Below are positions 25,756-33,711 of a stretch of 64,000 nucleotides of DNA, piece after piece (positions within the stretch are counted from its first letter, which is position 1; each line of letters starts with the position of its first letter). Source of the stretch: JAFLCM01 sp964510955. GTDB taxonomy: Bacteria; Planctomycetota; Phycisphaerae; Phycisphaerales; UBA1924. The notes beneath the pieces are model-generated. The model was not told the DNA's origin and searched no databases. It saw only the letters and a list, made by a program, of their open reading frames with translations. Position numbers and translations under genes: made by a program. The stretch spans positions 1 to 64,000 of the forward strand of contig CAZEDW010000019.1 of NCBI GenBank assembly GCA_964510955.1, given 5' to 3'.

Positions 25756-26271
25756 TTACTTCAGGTACTTGCCCGCCGCGTCGGTGATCATTTTCCCGAG
25801 CTTCTCGACGCCGCTCATCGTGTCGCCCGACAGGCCCTTGAGCTGGTCGGCGGAGGCGGACTTGAGTTTGGAGATCATGCCCTCGACGCTCTTCCACTGA
25901 TCCTCGATGGCCTTGACGGCCGTCTCGGCCTGCGGCTTCACCGCCTCGGGCAGCGAACCGGCCTTGGCCTTCAACTCATCCACCTTGGGCTTCCACTCGG
26001 CGAGCTTGGCGTTGAACCCGTCGGCGACCTTGGCGGCGCCGCCCTTCATCCACTCGTTCATCTGGTCGCCCATCGAAGCAGTCGCGCCCTTGGCGGCCTC
26101 GCTGGCCTTGGCGCCCGCGTCCTTGGCGGCGTCGCCGGCCTTCTTGGCCGCGTCGCCGATGGCGCCGCTGATTTTGTCGGCGGCCGACTTGGGCTCGGCC
26201 TTCTTTTCCTCGCAGGCGATGGCGCCGAGCGCCAGTGCGGCGAGCACGGCGGGGATGGTCAGTCGATTCAT
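25756..26271 (-). CDS. Small helical lipoprotein
   Basis: 171 residues, with a lipoprotein signal (AALALGAIACEEKK; lipobox AIAC). The mature part is Ala/Lys-rich and helical (KISGAIGDAAKKAGDAAKDA, GAKASEAAKGATASMGDQM), resembling LEA-like or apolipoprotein-like 11-mer repeats, followed by VKPQAETAVKAIEDQWKSVE. The start ATG at 26271 has AAGGA upstream. No enzymatic motif is present. It probably sits on the envelope and interacts with membranes or other proteins; this is inference from composition. Confidence 0.7.
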   Translation of the reverse strand: MNRLTIPAVLAALALGAIACEEKKAEPKSAADKISGAIGDAAKKAGDAAKDAGAKASEAAKGATASMGDQMNEWMKGGAAKVADGFNAKLAEWKPKVDELKAKAGSLPEAVKPQAETAVKAIEDQWKSVEGMISKLKSASADQLKGLSGDTMSGVEKLGKMITDAAGKYLK

Positions 26272-26375
26272 GGCATCTGTCCTTTCTGGCGGCGCGCCCT
26301 CCCGAACCGCTGGGAAGCGTGGGAGGCTGTCGCCGGGTTGTGTGATCGCGGAGCCTTTGAAAATCGTAGTTCGGA

Positions 26376-26624
26376 TTAAGCGCCCGGCGGTTCCGAGCCT
26401 GGCGTCAGCTCGCTGACACGCTGCTCGGCCCGGGCCAGAATTGCCTTGCAGTGGTTCTGCAGGGCCACGCCGCGCTCGTAAGCCTTGACCGATTCCTCAA
26501 GCCCGATCTCGCCCGATTCGATGCGGTCGATGATGCCTTCGAGCTCGGCGATGGCCTGTTCATAGGTGAGCCCGTCGGCGGGGCGAACAGTCGGTTCGGT
26601 GTTGCTTTGAGGCGGCTTGGCCAC
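26376..26624 (-). CDS. xseB: Exodeoxyribonuclease VII small subunit
   Basis: 82 residues, the normal XseB size. The subunit, with XseA, degrades single-stranded DNA; XseA is not visible here. Diagnostic sequence: TYEQAIAELEGIIDRIESGE, then IGLEESVKAYERGVALQNHC, then ILARAEQRVSEL. The start is a GTG at 26624, preceded by GGAGGG at 6 nt; the ATG at 26681 would add residues that match no family member. A proline tRNA gene lies 115 nt upstream on the same strand. Confidence 0.92.
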   Translation of the reverse strand: MAKPPQSNTEPTVRPADGLTYEQAIAELEGIIDRIESGEIGLEESVKAYERGVALQNHCKAILARAEQRVSELTPGSEPPGA

Positions 26625-26739
26625 GCCCTGCCCTCCGAGTTCACGCTGGTTCGGCCCGGGCGCGGACCCGCGCCAACGCAATCCGTCGGGGCGCGCCTTT
26701 TCACCGCCTCCTGTGTGGGCGGGCTGAACGCCGCAAAGT

Positions 26740-26813
26740 CGGGGTGGGCGGATTCGAACCGCCGACCTTTTGACCCCCAGTCAAACGCGCTAACCAAGCT
26801 GCGCTACACCCCG
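26740..26813 (-). tRNA. tRNA-Pro (anticodon GGG)
   Basis: 74 nt on the minus strand folds as a canonical cloverleaf: acceptor CGGGGTG/CACCCCG (7 bp), D-arm GCGC/GCGC, anticodon stem TTTGA/TCAAA with loop CTGGGGG giving anticodon GGG, and T-arm GGCGG-TTCGAAT-CCGCC. The 3' CCA is not encoded. GGG decodes CCC and CCU proline codons, which are frequent in this GC-rich DNA. Confidence 0.95.
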
Positions 26814-26978
26814 ATGGTGTGAAGTTGAACCGAGGAGTGTACCGGGGCGGACGGGGTTGGGCAAACCGGTGCTTCGAGTCGCAAACGGTCATTGGCTCGC
26901 GTCGAGTGGTGGCTCTCCGGGGGGTACCATGGGGGCTTGGCCGCGCCAGGCCTCGCCCGAGAAAACCGTGATCACAGG

Positions 26979-27806
26979 ATGTCCCGCCCGCCCCGCATCT
27001 CCCCCGCCGACGCCGACCTGGCCTTCACCGCCGCCCAGCGGGTGGTGGATATCCATCGGCACCTCTCCAAGTTCGTGCGGGAAGGGATGACGCTGGCGCA
27101 GATCGACGCCGAGGCAGCGCGGGCCATCGACGCCGCCGGGTGCAAGTCGTGCTTCCTGCACTACAAGCACGGCAAGATGCCGCCCTTCCCTGCGCACACC
27201 TGCCTGTCGGTCAACGAGTGCATCGTGCACGGCACGCCGATGTTCTACCCGCACAAGCTCAAGGAGGGCGACCTGCTCAAGCTCGACGTGGGCGTGTTCT
27301 ACAAGGGCTGGGTGGGCGACGCGGGGTGGACGTACTCGATCGGGCCACCGGGCGAACAGAACCGCAAGCTGATGCAGTGCGGAAAAGAGGCCCTGCGGCG
27401 CGGCATCCCGACGCTCAAGCCCGGGGGGATGTGGATCGACTGGGCCAGGGCCGTCGAGCCGTACGTCGAGAAGGAGTGCGGTTTCAAGCTGACCCGCGGG
27501 CTCGGCGGGCACGGCATCGGGTTCAAGAAGCTGCACGGGCCGCCGTTTGTCTCGAACGTACTGCCGGCCTCCGACAACAACTGGCCCGACGCCTACGAGC
27601 GGATTCAGCCGGGGAATCTCGTGGCGGTGGAGCCGATGATTTCGCTCACCACCGGGCAGCAGTTCTCGTTCGACAAAAGCCCCTGGCCGATCCTCACCGC
27701 CGACCGCAGCGTGAGCGTGCACTATGAAGCCGACGTCTTGGTGACCGAGAACGGGCCGCGCGACCTGACGGTGGGGATGTCCGAACTGCCCGATGAGGTG
27801 GGGTAG
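26979..27806 (+). CDS. map: Methionine aminopeptidase, type I
   Basis: Removes the initiator methionine from nascent proteins, in the cytoplasm. 275 residues from the ATG at 26979. The metal-binding pattern is visible: LKLDVGVFYKGWVGDAGWTY (two Asp), GLGGHGIGFKKLHGPPFV (His), VAVEPMISL (Glu) and SVSVHYEADVLVT (Glu). The substrate-pocket region is CLSVNECIVHGTPMF. The second metal-site Asp is present. The ribosome site is weak, and the frame opens further upstream at 26892 without coding character. It is a stand-alone gene. Confidence 0.93.
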   Translation: MSRPPRISPADADLAFTAAQRVVDIHRHLSKFVREGMTLAQIDAEAARAIDAAGCKSCFLHYKHGKMPPFPAHTCLSVNECIVHGTPMFYPHKLKEGDLLKLDVGVFYKGWVGDAGWTYSIGPPGEQNRKLMQCGKEALRRGIPTLKPGGMWIDWARAVEPYVEKECGFKLTRGLGGHGIGFKKLHGPPFVSNVLPASDNNWPDAYERIQPGNLVAVEPMISLTTGQQFSFDKSPWPILTADRSVSVHYEADVLVTENGPRDLTVGMSELPDEVG

Positions 27807-27942
27807 GGCGGAGGTCGGCGGCGGTGTCTGGCACAGCGGGCATGCCGGCCGTCCGGGGTCCAAACAGCGTTCACGGCTGCATGCTGCGCAGGGACTACCG
27901 ATGAACGCCGCGGCGAATGGATTAGGGGCGAGTCGTCGCGGT

Positions 27943-28128
27943 CTATCCGGCGAAATGCTCGAACGCGCCCTCAGCCTCCTGCTGCTCCACGTACTTCTGG
28001 AACTCGCCCATCTTGTACGAGATGAAGCAGAAGGCGTGGTGCAGCGCGAGCCACTCGATGTCGGACGGGTCTTCGTCGATGTCCTTGCGGAGGCGGTTCA
28101 GTTCGGCGAGGAGGGTTTCGGCTTTCAT
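27943..28128 (-). CDS. Small hypothetical protein, 61 residues
   Basis: From an ATG at 28128: MKAETLLAELNRLRKDIDED then PSDIEWLALHHAFCFISYKM then GEFQKYVEQQEAEGAFEHFAG. Highly helical and charged, without signal or membrane segments. Codon use looks coding and the frame is compact. I recognise no family, though similar small proteins occur in other planctomycete genomes by my recollection. No strong ribosome site is seen. Confidence 0.55.
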   Translation of the reverse strand: MKAETLLAELNRLRKDIDEDPSDIEWLALHHAFCFISYKMGEFQKYVEQQEAEGAFEHFAG

Positions 28129-28285
28129 TGCGGGACCGTAGGGGGCGAGCACGGCGGCATCAACGCGGCTTGGGAAGCGAAAATCCAGGCACCGACTGGA
28201 AATTCTCTGGCCCGAGCGGGGCCGGTTGGCGCATAATGGGGTGCTCGCACCGAGGCCGCCGGCTCGGGGAAAGGTTTGGTGCGCG

Positions 28286-29869
28286 ATGAACAGGCTTGCG
28301 TGCGTGCTGGCGGCAACGGTCTTGGCGACGGGAGCATTGGCCCGACCGCTCCCGCTCAACGATCTCGGCGTCGGGACCTATCAGGGGTTCCAGGGCGGGC
28401 TGTACCCCGGTGGGGTGAATGTACCGCCCGCGGCGCACGCCAGCGCAGCGCTGGCACAGGCCTCGCAGGTCGTGCCTCGCAGGGCCGACGGCACGCCCGA
28501 CCCGGCGAACGGGCTGATCGTCTTCATCGCCATCGGGATGTCGAATACGACCCAGGAGTTCGCCAGCTTTGAGCGTGCCGAGGACCCCAGCGCCTACCGC
28601 AACCCGCGCGTGGTGATCCTCAACACGGCGGTCGGTGGCCAGACGGCGGCGGCGATCTCGAATCCAAACGCGCAATACTGGACGGTCGTGAACCAGCGAT
28701 TGACCGCTATGGGTGTCACGCCCGCGCAAGTGCAGGTGGCGTGGATGAAGGAAGCAGATGCTAATCCATCGGCGGCCTTTCCGGCCCACGCACAGACGCT
28801 CGTGACCGAGTTCACGCAGATCGCCAACAACCTGGTCGCCAAGTTCCCGAACATCAAGCTGTGCTACAACTCGTCACGCATCTACGGCGGCTACGCGACG
28901 ACTACGCTGAACCCCGAGCCATTCGCCTACGAGAGCGGCTTCGCGGTGAAGTGGTTCATCGAGAACCAGATCAACGGCGACCCGAACCTGAACTGGGATC
29001 CCAATGCCGGCGTAGTGAAGTCGCCCCTGCTACTGTGGGGGCCGTACCTGTGGGCCGACGGGCTAAGCCCGCGTTCCGATGGGCTGATGTGGGCGAGCAA
29101 CGAGTTCCAGAGCGACGGCACCCACCCCAACCCGCTGGCCGAGGCGAAGGTGGGCGGGATGATCGCGTCGTTCCTGTACAGCGAGCCAAGCGCCGCGAGT
29201 TGGTGGAAGCACGCGGCTTCACCCGGGCTCAACCTCGTCACGCTCGACGCCGAGGCCGACGCCAGCGTGTCGGCCTCGGCGCCGAGCACGAACTTCGGTG
29301 CAACCGCGGACCTTCAGTGGGACGGCGGCGCGAACCCGGTGAAAAACGCGTATTTTCGTTTCAACGCCTCCGCGGCGCGTCCCTTTGTGCTGGCCAAGCT
29401 GAGCACGCGCGCGGTGCAGGAGCAGGGCGCGGGCGGCATTCTGCGCCGGGTGGACTCGGTGTCGTGGACCGAGAGCGGCATCACGTTCGCCGGCGCCCCG
29501 GCGATCGGCCCCGTCGTGGCGCAGATCCCCAACAGCACGGACTCGACACTGGCCGCGTCCGTGGGTGCGGACCTTGCCGCCGACGCCGACGGCGTGGTGA
29601 GCTACGCGTTGACCGGCGGAGCGCCCTCGCGCTGCGACAGCAAGGAAGCCGGTGCGGGCCGCGGGCCGCGACTGGTGATCGCGGTGCCTGCGCCGTACCC
29701 CGGCGACCTGAATGTCGACGGACACGTCACCACCGCCGACCTGCTGCTGTTGCTGGGGCACTTCGGTCAGGCCGTGCCACCCGGAACGTTGGGGACGGGG
29801 GACATCAACGCGGATGGGGTCGTGAATACGGCGGATTTGCTGACTCTGCTGGGAAACTTCGGTGTGTAG
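28286..29869 (+). CDS. Secreted SGNH-like protein with CBM-like domain and dockerin
   Basis: 527 residues from the ATG at 28286; the signal peptide is ACVLAATVLATGALARPL. The first domain, ~residues 60-310, looks like an SGNH/GDSL hydrolase relative: GLIVFIAIGMSNTTQEF, RVVILNTAVGGQTA and FQSDGTHPNPLAEAKVGG (Ser, Gly, Asn and Asp-Gly-x-His blocks). It is followed by a beta-sandwich region with SVSASAPSTNFGATADLQWD and NAYFRFNAS, typical of CBM96/DNRLRE-type modules. The C-terminus has two dockerin loops (GDLNVDGHVTTADLLLLL and GDINADGVVNTADLLTLL). It may act on polysaccharide side groups at the surface, an inference from the SGNH and binding modules. It ends 10 nt from uvrB, convergent. Confidence 0.75.
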   Translation: MNRLACVLAATVLATGALARPLPLNDLGVGTYQGFQGGLYPGGVNVPPAAHASAALAQASQVVPRRADGTPDPANGLIVFIAIGMSNTTQEFASFERAEDPSAYRNPRVVILNTAVGGQTAAAISNPNAQYWTVVNQRLTAMGVTPAQVQVAWMKEADANPSAAFPAHAQTLVTEFTQIANNLVAKFPNIKLCYNSSRIYGGYATTTLNPEPFAYESGFAVKWFIENQINGDPNLNWDPNAGVVKSPLLLWGPYLWADGLSPRSDGLMWASNEFQSDGTHPNPLAEAKVGGMIASFLYSEPSAASWWKHAASPGLNLVTLDAEADASVSASAPSTNFGATADLQWDGGANPVKNAYFRFNASAARPFVLAKLSTRAVQEQGAGGILRRVDSVSWTESGITFAGAPAIGPVVAQIPNSTDSTLAASVGADLAADADGVVSYALTGGAPSRCDSKEAGAGRGPRLVIAVPAPYPGDLNVDGHVTTADLLLLLGHFGQAVPPGTLGTGDINADGVVNTADLLTLLGNFGV

Positions 29870-29879
29870 CAATCGTGAA

Positions 29880-32114
29880 CTAGGACCGGCGCGTACCGCC
29901 TCGCCCTCGCTTCCCCGATACCGTCCCCGCCGCCCCCGGCTTGCGGCGTTTGGCCGCGGCCGCCGCCGGGCCGGCGCCGCCTTCCAGGTCTGACCGCTTG
30001 ATCCTTTCCCCGGCGCTGATGACCGCGCCGTCCTTGATCGCCTTCATCTGATCGCGCAGCGCCGCGGCCTTCTCGAACTCCAGACTCTGGGCCGCCTCGA
30101 CCATCTCGTCGTTCAACTGCATCAGCAGCTCGTCGGCGGTGAACTCGGGCTCGGCGTCCTTCATCGCGGCGCGGGCCGTCTGGCGGGCCTTGAGCTCCTG
30201 CTCGATCCCGCGGCGAATGGCCTTCCTAATCGTCTCGGGTGTGATGTTGTGCTCGCGGTTGTACGCCTCCTGCTTGGCGCGGCGGCGTTCGGTCTCGCCG
30301 ATGGCGCTCTGCATGGCGGGGGTCATCTTGTCGGCGTAGAGGATCACCCGCCCGTCCACGTTTCGGGCGGCGCGGCCGATGGTCTGGATCAGGCTCGTAG
30401 GGCTGCGGAGGAAGCCTTCCTTGTCGGCGTCGAGGATGCACACCAGGCTCACTTCGGGGAGGTCCAGGCCTTCGCGCAAGAGGTTGACGCCAACCAGCAC
30501 GTCGAAGGCGCCCTCGCGCAGGTCGCGGAGGATTTCCAGGCGGTCGAGGGTCTCGATTTCGGAGTGAAGGTAGCGGACCTTGACGCCGTGCTCGTCGAGG
30601 TAGCTGGTGAGCTGCTCGCACAGGCGTTTGGTGAGGGCGGTAATAAGGACGCGGTCGCCCTTGGCGGTGCGGGCCTTGCACTCGGCGAGCAGGTCGGGGA
30701 TCTGGCCCTCGGCGGGCTTGACGACCACCTGGGGGTCAAGCAGGCCGGTGGGTCGGATGACCTGCTCGGCGACCTCGCCCTTGGTGCGTTCGAGCTCGTA
30801 CGGGCCGGGGGTGGCGCTGACGAAGACGAGGCGGGGCACGCACGCTTCGAACTCCTCGAACTTGAGCGGGCGGTTGTCGAGGGCGCTGGGGAGGCGGAAG
30901 CCGTGATCAACGAGCACCTGCTTGCGCTGCTGGTCGCCGTTGTACATGGCCCTGATCTGGGGCATGGTGACGTGGCTTTCGTCGATGAGCATGAGCCAGT
31001 CGCCCAGGTCGGTATCCGTGCCACCGACCCTTCCACGGGTCGGTGCGTCCTGGTTGTCGGGAACAAGAGCACCGACTTGAGGACAAGTCGGTGGCACGTC
31101 GGAGGGCCAGTTCTTGGACGCAACGCGGAAGTAGTCGAGGAGGGTGTTGGGCTTCTCGCCGGGCTTGCGCCCGTCGAAAAACCGCGAGTAGTTCTCGATG
31201 CCGTTGCAGTAACCGACTTCCTCGATCATCTCGAGGTCGTACTTGGTGCGGGCGAGCAGGCGCTGGGCTTCCAGCAGCTTGCCTTCCTGGCGGAGCTGCA
31301 TCACGCGCGTGTCCAGTTCCTGCTTGATGTCGGCGATAATCCGGAGTTTTTCGTCCTGCGGCGGGACGTAGTGGACGGCCGGGAAGACGAAAAACATCTT
31401 CTCCTCGGCCAGCAGTTCGCCCGTCAGCGGGTTGATGAGGGCGAGGCTCTCGACCTCGTCGCCGAAGAGCTCGACGCGGACGGCGTGCTGCTCGTAGGCG
31501 GGCCACAGCTCGATCACGTCGCCGCGCACGCGGTAGGTGGCGCGCTTGAAGTCGATCTCCGAGCGCTTGTACTGCATGTCGTTGAGCGCGAGCAGGAACG
31601 CCCGGCGGTCAAGCTGCATCCCGCGCGTGAGGGTGTACACGCGGTCCTGGTACGCCTCGGGCGAGCCCAGGCCGAAGATGCACGACACGCTGGCGACGAC
31701 GATGCTGTCGGGGCGCGAGAGCACGCTGCTGGTGGCGGCGAGCCGGAGGCGGTCGAGGTCGTCGTTGCGCTGCGAGTCCTTCTCGATGTAGATGTCGCGC
31801 TGCGGGATGTACGCCTCGGGCTGGTAGTAGTCGTAGTAGCTGACGAAGTAGGAGACCGCGTTGTTCGGGAACAGTTCCTTCATCTCCTCGTAGAGCTGCG
31901 CGGCCAGGGTCTTGTTGTGGCTCAGGATGAGCGTGGGGCGCTGCAGGCGCTCGATGACGTGGGCCATCGTGAAGGTCTTGCCGGTGCCGGTGGCGCCCAG
32001 AAGGCAGGCGGCATCGGCGCCGGAGCGGAGGCGTGCCACGAGCGATTCGATGGCCGTGGGCTGGTCGCCGGTGGGCTTGTATTCGCTCACTACCTTGAAG
32101 CGGCCGTCGCGCAT
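29880..32114 (-). CDS. uvrB: Excinuclease ABC subunit B
   Basis: Nucleotide-excision-repair helicase-like subunit that loads onto damage with UvrA and recruits UvrC; 744 residues from the ATG at 32114. Walker A is LLGATGTGKTFTMAHVI. The beta-hairpin region (YYDYYQPEAYIPQRDIYIEK), helicase motifs (LMLIDESHVTMPQ, FVSATPGPYE, NLLREGLDLPEVSL, LIQTIGRAARNVDG) and C-terminal UVR domain (LNDEMVEAAQSLEFEKAAAL) are all present. Between YFRVASKNWPSD and DLGDWLMLIDESHV there are ~27 extra residues, VPPTCPQVGALVPDNQDAPT then RGRVGGT, encoded by a GTGCCAC element (31018-31097). Family members run nearly directly from LLDYF to the DESHV motif. The reading frame is intact. The first methionine codon used here has no clear ribosome site; a TTG at 32120 is also possible. 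Confidence 0.95.
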   Translation of the reverse strand: MRDGRFKVVSEYKPTGDQPTAIESLVARLRSGADAACLLGATGTGKTFTMAHVIERLQRPTLILSHNKTLAAQLYEEMKELFPNNAVSYFVSYYDYYQPEAYIPQRDIYIEKDSQRNDDLDRLRLAATSSVLSRPDSIVVASVSCIFGLGSPEAYQDRVYTLTRGMQLDRRAFLLALNDMQYKRSEIDFKRATYRVRGDVIELWPAYEQHAVRVELFGDEVESLALINPLTGELLAEEKMFFVFPAVHYVPPQDEKLRIIADIKQELDTRVMQLRQEGKLLEAQRLLARTKYDLEMIEEVGYCNGIENYSRFFDGRKPGEKPNTLLDYFRVASKNWPSDVPPTCPQVGALVPDNQDAPTRGRVGGTDTDLGDWLMLIDESHVTMPQIRAMYNGDQQRKQVLVDHGFRLPSALDNRPLKFEEFEACVPRLVFVSATPGPYELERTKGEVAEQVIRPTGLLDPQVVVKPAEGQIPDLLAECKARTAKGDRVLITALTKRLCEQLTSYLDEHGVKVRYLHSEIETLDRLEILRDLREGAFDVLVGVNLLREGLDLPEVSLVCILDADKEGFLRSPTSLIQTIGRAARNVDGRVILYADKMTPAMQSAIGETERRRAKQEAYNREHNITPETIRKAIRRGIEQELKARQTARAAMKDAEPEFTADELLMQLNDEMVEAAQSLEFEKAAALRDQMKAIKDGAVISAGERIKRSDLEGGAGPAAAAAKRRKPGAAGTVSGKRGRGGTRRS
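31018..31097. repeat. GTGCCAC two-hairpin element inserted in uvrB (copy D)
   Basis: Inside the uvrB coding region. The ends are GTGCCACCGAC (31018-31028) and GTCGGTGGCAC (31087-31097), perfectly complementary over 11 nt. Two perfect hairpins lie inside: CCGACCC/GGGTCGG and CCGACTT/AAGTCGG, with 6-nt loops. The spacer contains GTCCTGGTTGTCGGGAACAA. The element has no stop codon in the uvrB frame and adds about 27 residues. Its architecture matches copies A-C. Confidence 0.8.
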
Positions 32115-32162
32115 GGGCAAGGGTATGCGAGCACGGCGTGGCCGGGGCGCGGGCTTCCCGAC

Positions 32163-32570
32163 TCATAGAGACAGGAATCCGCGTTCGAACCAGAGGATGG
32201 CTAGGCCGATGCCGGCGCACACGTCGTAGCACACGCAATACGGGATGTACCACTTTGGCGGCTTGGCCCACTTGCCGGGGAGGTGGTGGAAAGCGTCCCA
32301 GCAAGCGTGCCCGATCAGCGCGGCGACAATGAACCACGGGCTCACCAGCATGCCGCCGAGGCCCGCGGCGGCGAACCCCAACGCGCCGATGGACTCGATA
32401 ATGATCGCGCTGGCCCGGCTCTCGCTGACGGCAAACCCGGCGTAAACCGCCCCGATCATGGCGATCAGCAGCGAGGCGATCAGCACACTGGCCTCACGCC
32501 CGAGGAGCATGTGGACGCCGATGGTCGCTCCGGCCAGCAGGACGCCCCAGAAGGCGGGCAGTCGGTTCAT
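32163..32570 (-). CDS. Small integral membrane protein (DUF6010-like)
   Basis: 135 residues from an ATG at 32570, with GGAG upstream. It has about four hydrophobic segments: MNRLPAFWGVLLAGATIGVH, SVLIASLLIAMIGAVYAGFA, IIIESIGALGFAAAGLGGML and VAALIGHACWDAFHHL region. The IGHACWDAFHH motif, with paired His, recalls DUF6010 membrane proteins; this assignment is from memory and tentative. No function is known. The gene stands upstream of uvrB on the same strand, 48 nt before its start, so they may be cotranscribed. Confidence 0.6.
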   Translation of the reverse strand: MNRLPAFWGVLLAGATIGVHMLLGREASVLIASLLIAMIGAVYAGFAVSESRASAIIIESIGALGFAAAGLGGMLVSPWFIVAALIGHACWDAFHHLPGKWAKPPKWYIPYCVCYDVCAGIGLAILWFERGFLSL

Positions 32571-32885
32571 GGAGGTCTCCGTGGGATTGGACCGTGAGTC
32601 GCCGACCACCCAAGCGAGCGGGTGGCAATGTTGGCGGCAAGAGTACACGCGGAGCGGCGTGCGCCCGATAGAGGCACAAGGGGGCGATCAGGGGGCGCGT
32701 CCGCCTTCGGTACCCCCGCTCGTTGCCGGTGAGTGGTCGCAACGGATGAATGCGGCGGCGTGACTATCACAAGTCTGCTCAGATTGGCCAGCGTTGGCAT
32801 CGACTGACGATTCAGTCGCAACGGGGCAGAATTCGGGCGGTAGATCAGGCGAGGCTCCAGTTCAACCACGACGATGAGGCACGCC
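32571..32885. other. Non-coding stretch with no recognised feature
   Basis: About 315 nt between divergent genes. No open frame with coding character, RNA gene, GTGCCAC element or convincing promoter pair is visible. It must hold the promoters for both flanking genes. Confidence 0.4.
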
Positions 32886-33701
32886 ATGATCGACCGACTT
32901 AGCCGCCGAGCATTCACGTTCGCCATCCCGGCGGGCGTCGCCGGCCTCGCCGTGATGTCTCGGGCCTCCGACGAAAATCCGGTCGGTTCGGCCCCGGGAG
33001 CCGCGGGTGTTCCTGACTGGTTCCCTCAGCAGGACCCCGCGCTGGTCGAAAAGGTGGTCGGTCTCTCGCACCGCGATCTCGATGGTGTTCGAGTGCTGGT
33101 CGAGCCGCGGCCCGCCCTGGCCAAGGCTGCCTACGACTGGGGGTTCGGCGATTGGGAGACGGCGCTCGGGGCGGCGTCTCACACCGGGCGGCGCGAGATC
33201 GCCGAGTACCTGATCAGCAAGGGGGCGCGCCCGGACATCTTCACCTTCGCGATGCTGGGGAACCTGGGCGTGGTGAAGTCGATGTGCGAGGCGTACCCGG
33301 CGTACCGGTCGCTCCCGGGGCCGCACGGGATCTCGCTGCTGAGCCACGCCCGCGCGGGAGGGGACCAGGCCAAGGAGGTGGCGGCGTATCTGGAATCGTT
33401 GGGCGACGCCAACCCGAGGTACATAGACGGAGCGGTGAGCGCCGACGAGAAGAAGCGGTTGAGCGGGGTGTTCGTGTTCGGCCCCGGCGAGCGCGATCGC
33501 CTGGAGGTGGGCGAGGGGATGGGGGGCGTGACGATCAAGCGGGCGGGCGGTAACGCCAGGCGGCTGTTCAAGCAGGCCGACGGCGCATTCCACCCGGCGG
33601 GGGCGCCGGCGGTTCGGGTGGTGTTTGAGATGGAACGCGAACCGGCACGGGTGACGATCACAGACCATGACCTGGTGGTCGTGGGCGAGCGGCGGGGGTA
33701 G
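32886..33701 (+). CDS. Tat-exported ankyrin-repeat-like protein
   Basis: 271 residues from an ATG at 32886. The N-terminus DRLSRRAFTFAIPAGVAGLA has a twin-arginine (SRRAFTF) export motif and hydrophobic stretch. The middle contains ankyrin-like repeats: ALAKAAYDWGFGDWETALGA, ASHTGRREIAEYLISKGARP and DIFTFAMLGNLGVVKSMCEA. Ankyrin repeats mediate protein binding; export as a folded unit fits the Tat signal. A C-terminal region (KRLSGVFVFGPGERDRLEVG) is beta-rich and unassigned. It ends 11 nt before the convergent rimO. Confidence 0.7.
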   Translation: MIDRLSRRAFTFAIPAGVAGLAVMSRASDENPVGSAPGAAGVPDWFPQQDPALVEKVVGLSHRDLDGVRVLVEPRPALAKAAYDWGFGDWETALGAASHTGRREIAEYLISKGARPDIFTFAMLGNLGVVKSMCEAYPAYRSLPGPHGISLLSHARAGGDQAKEVAAYLESLGDANPRYIDGAVSADEKKRLSGVFVFGPGERDRLEVGEGMGGVTIKRAGGNARRLFKQADGAFHPAGAPAVRVVFEMEREPARVTITDHDLVVVGERRG

Positions 33702-33711
33702 GGCGCGGCGG

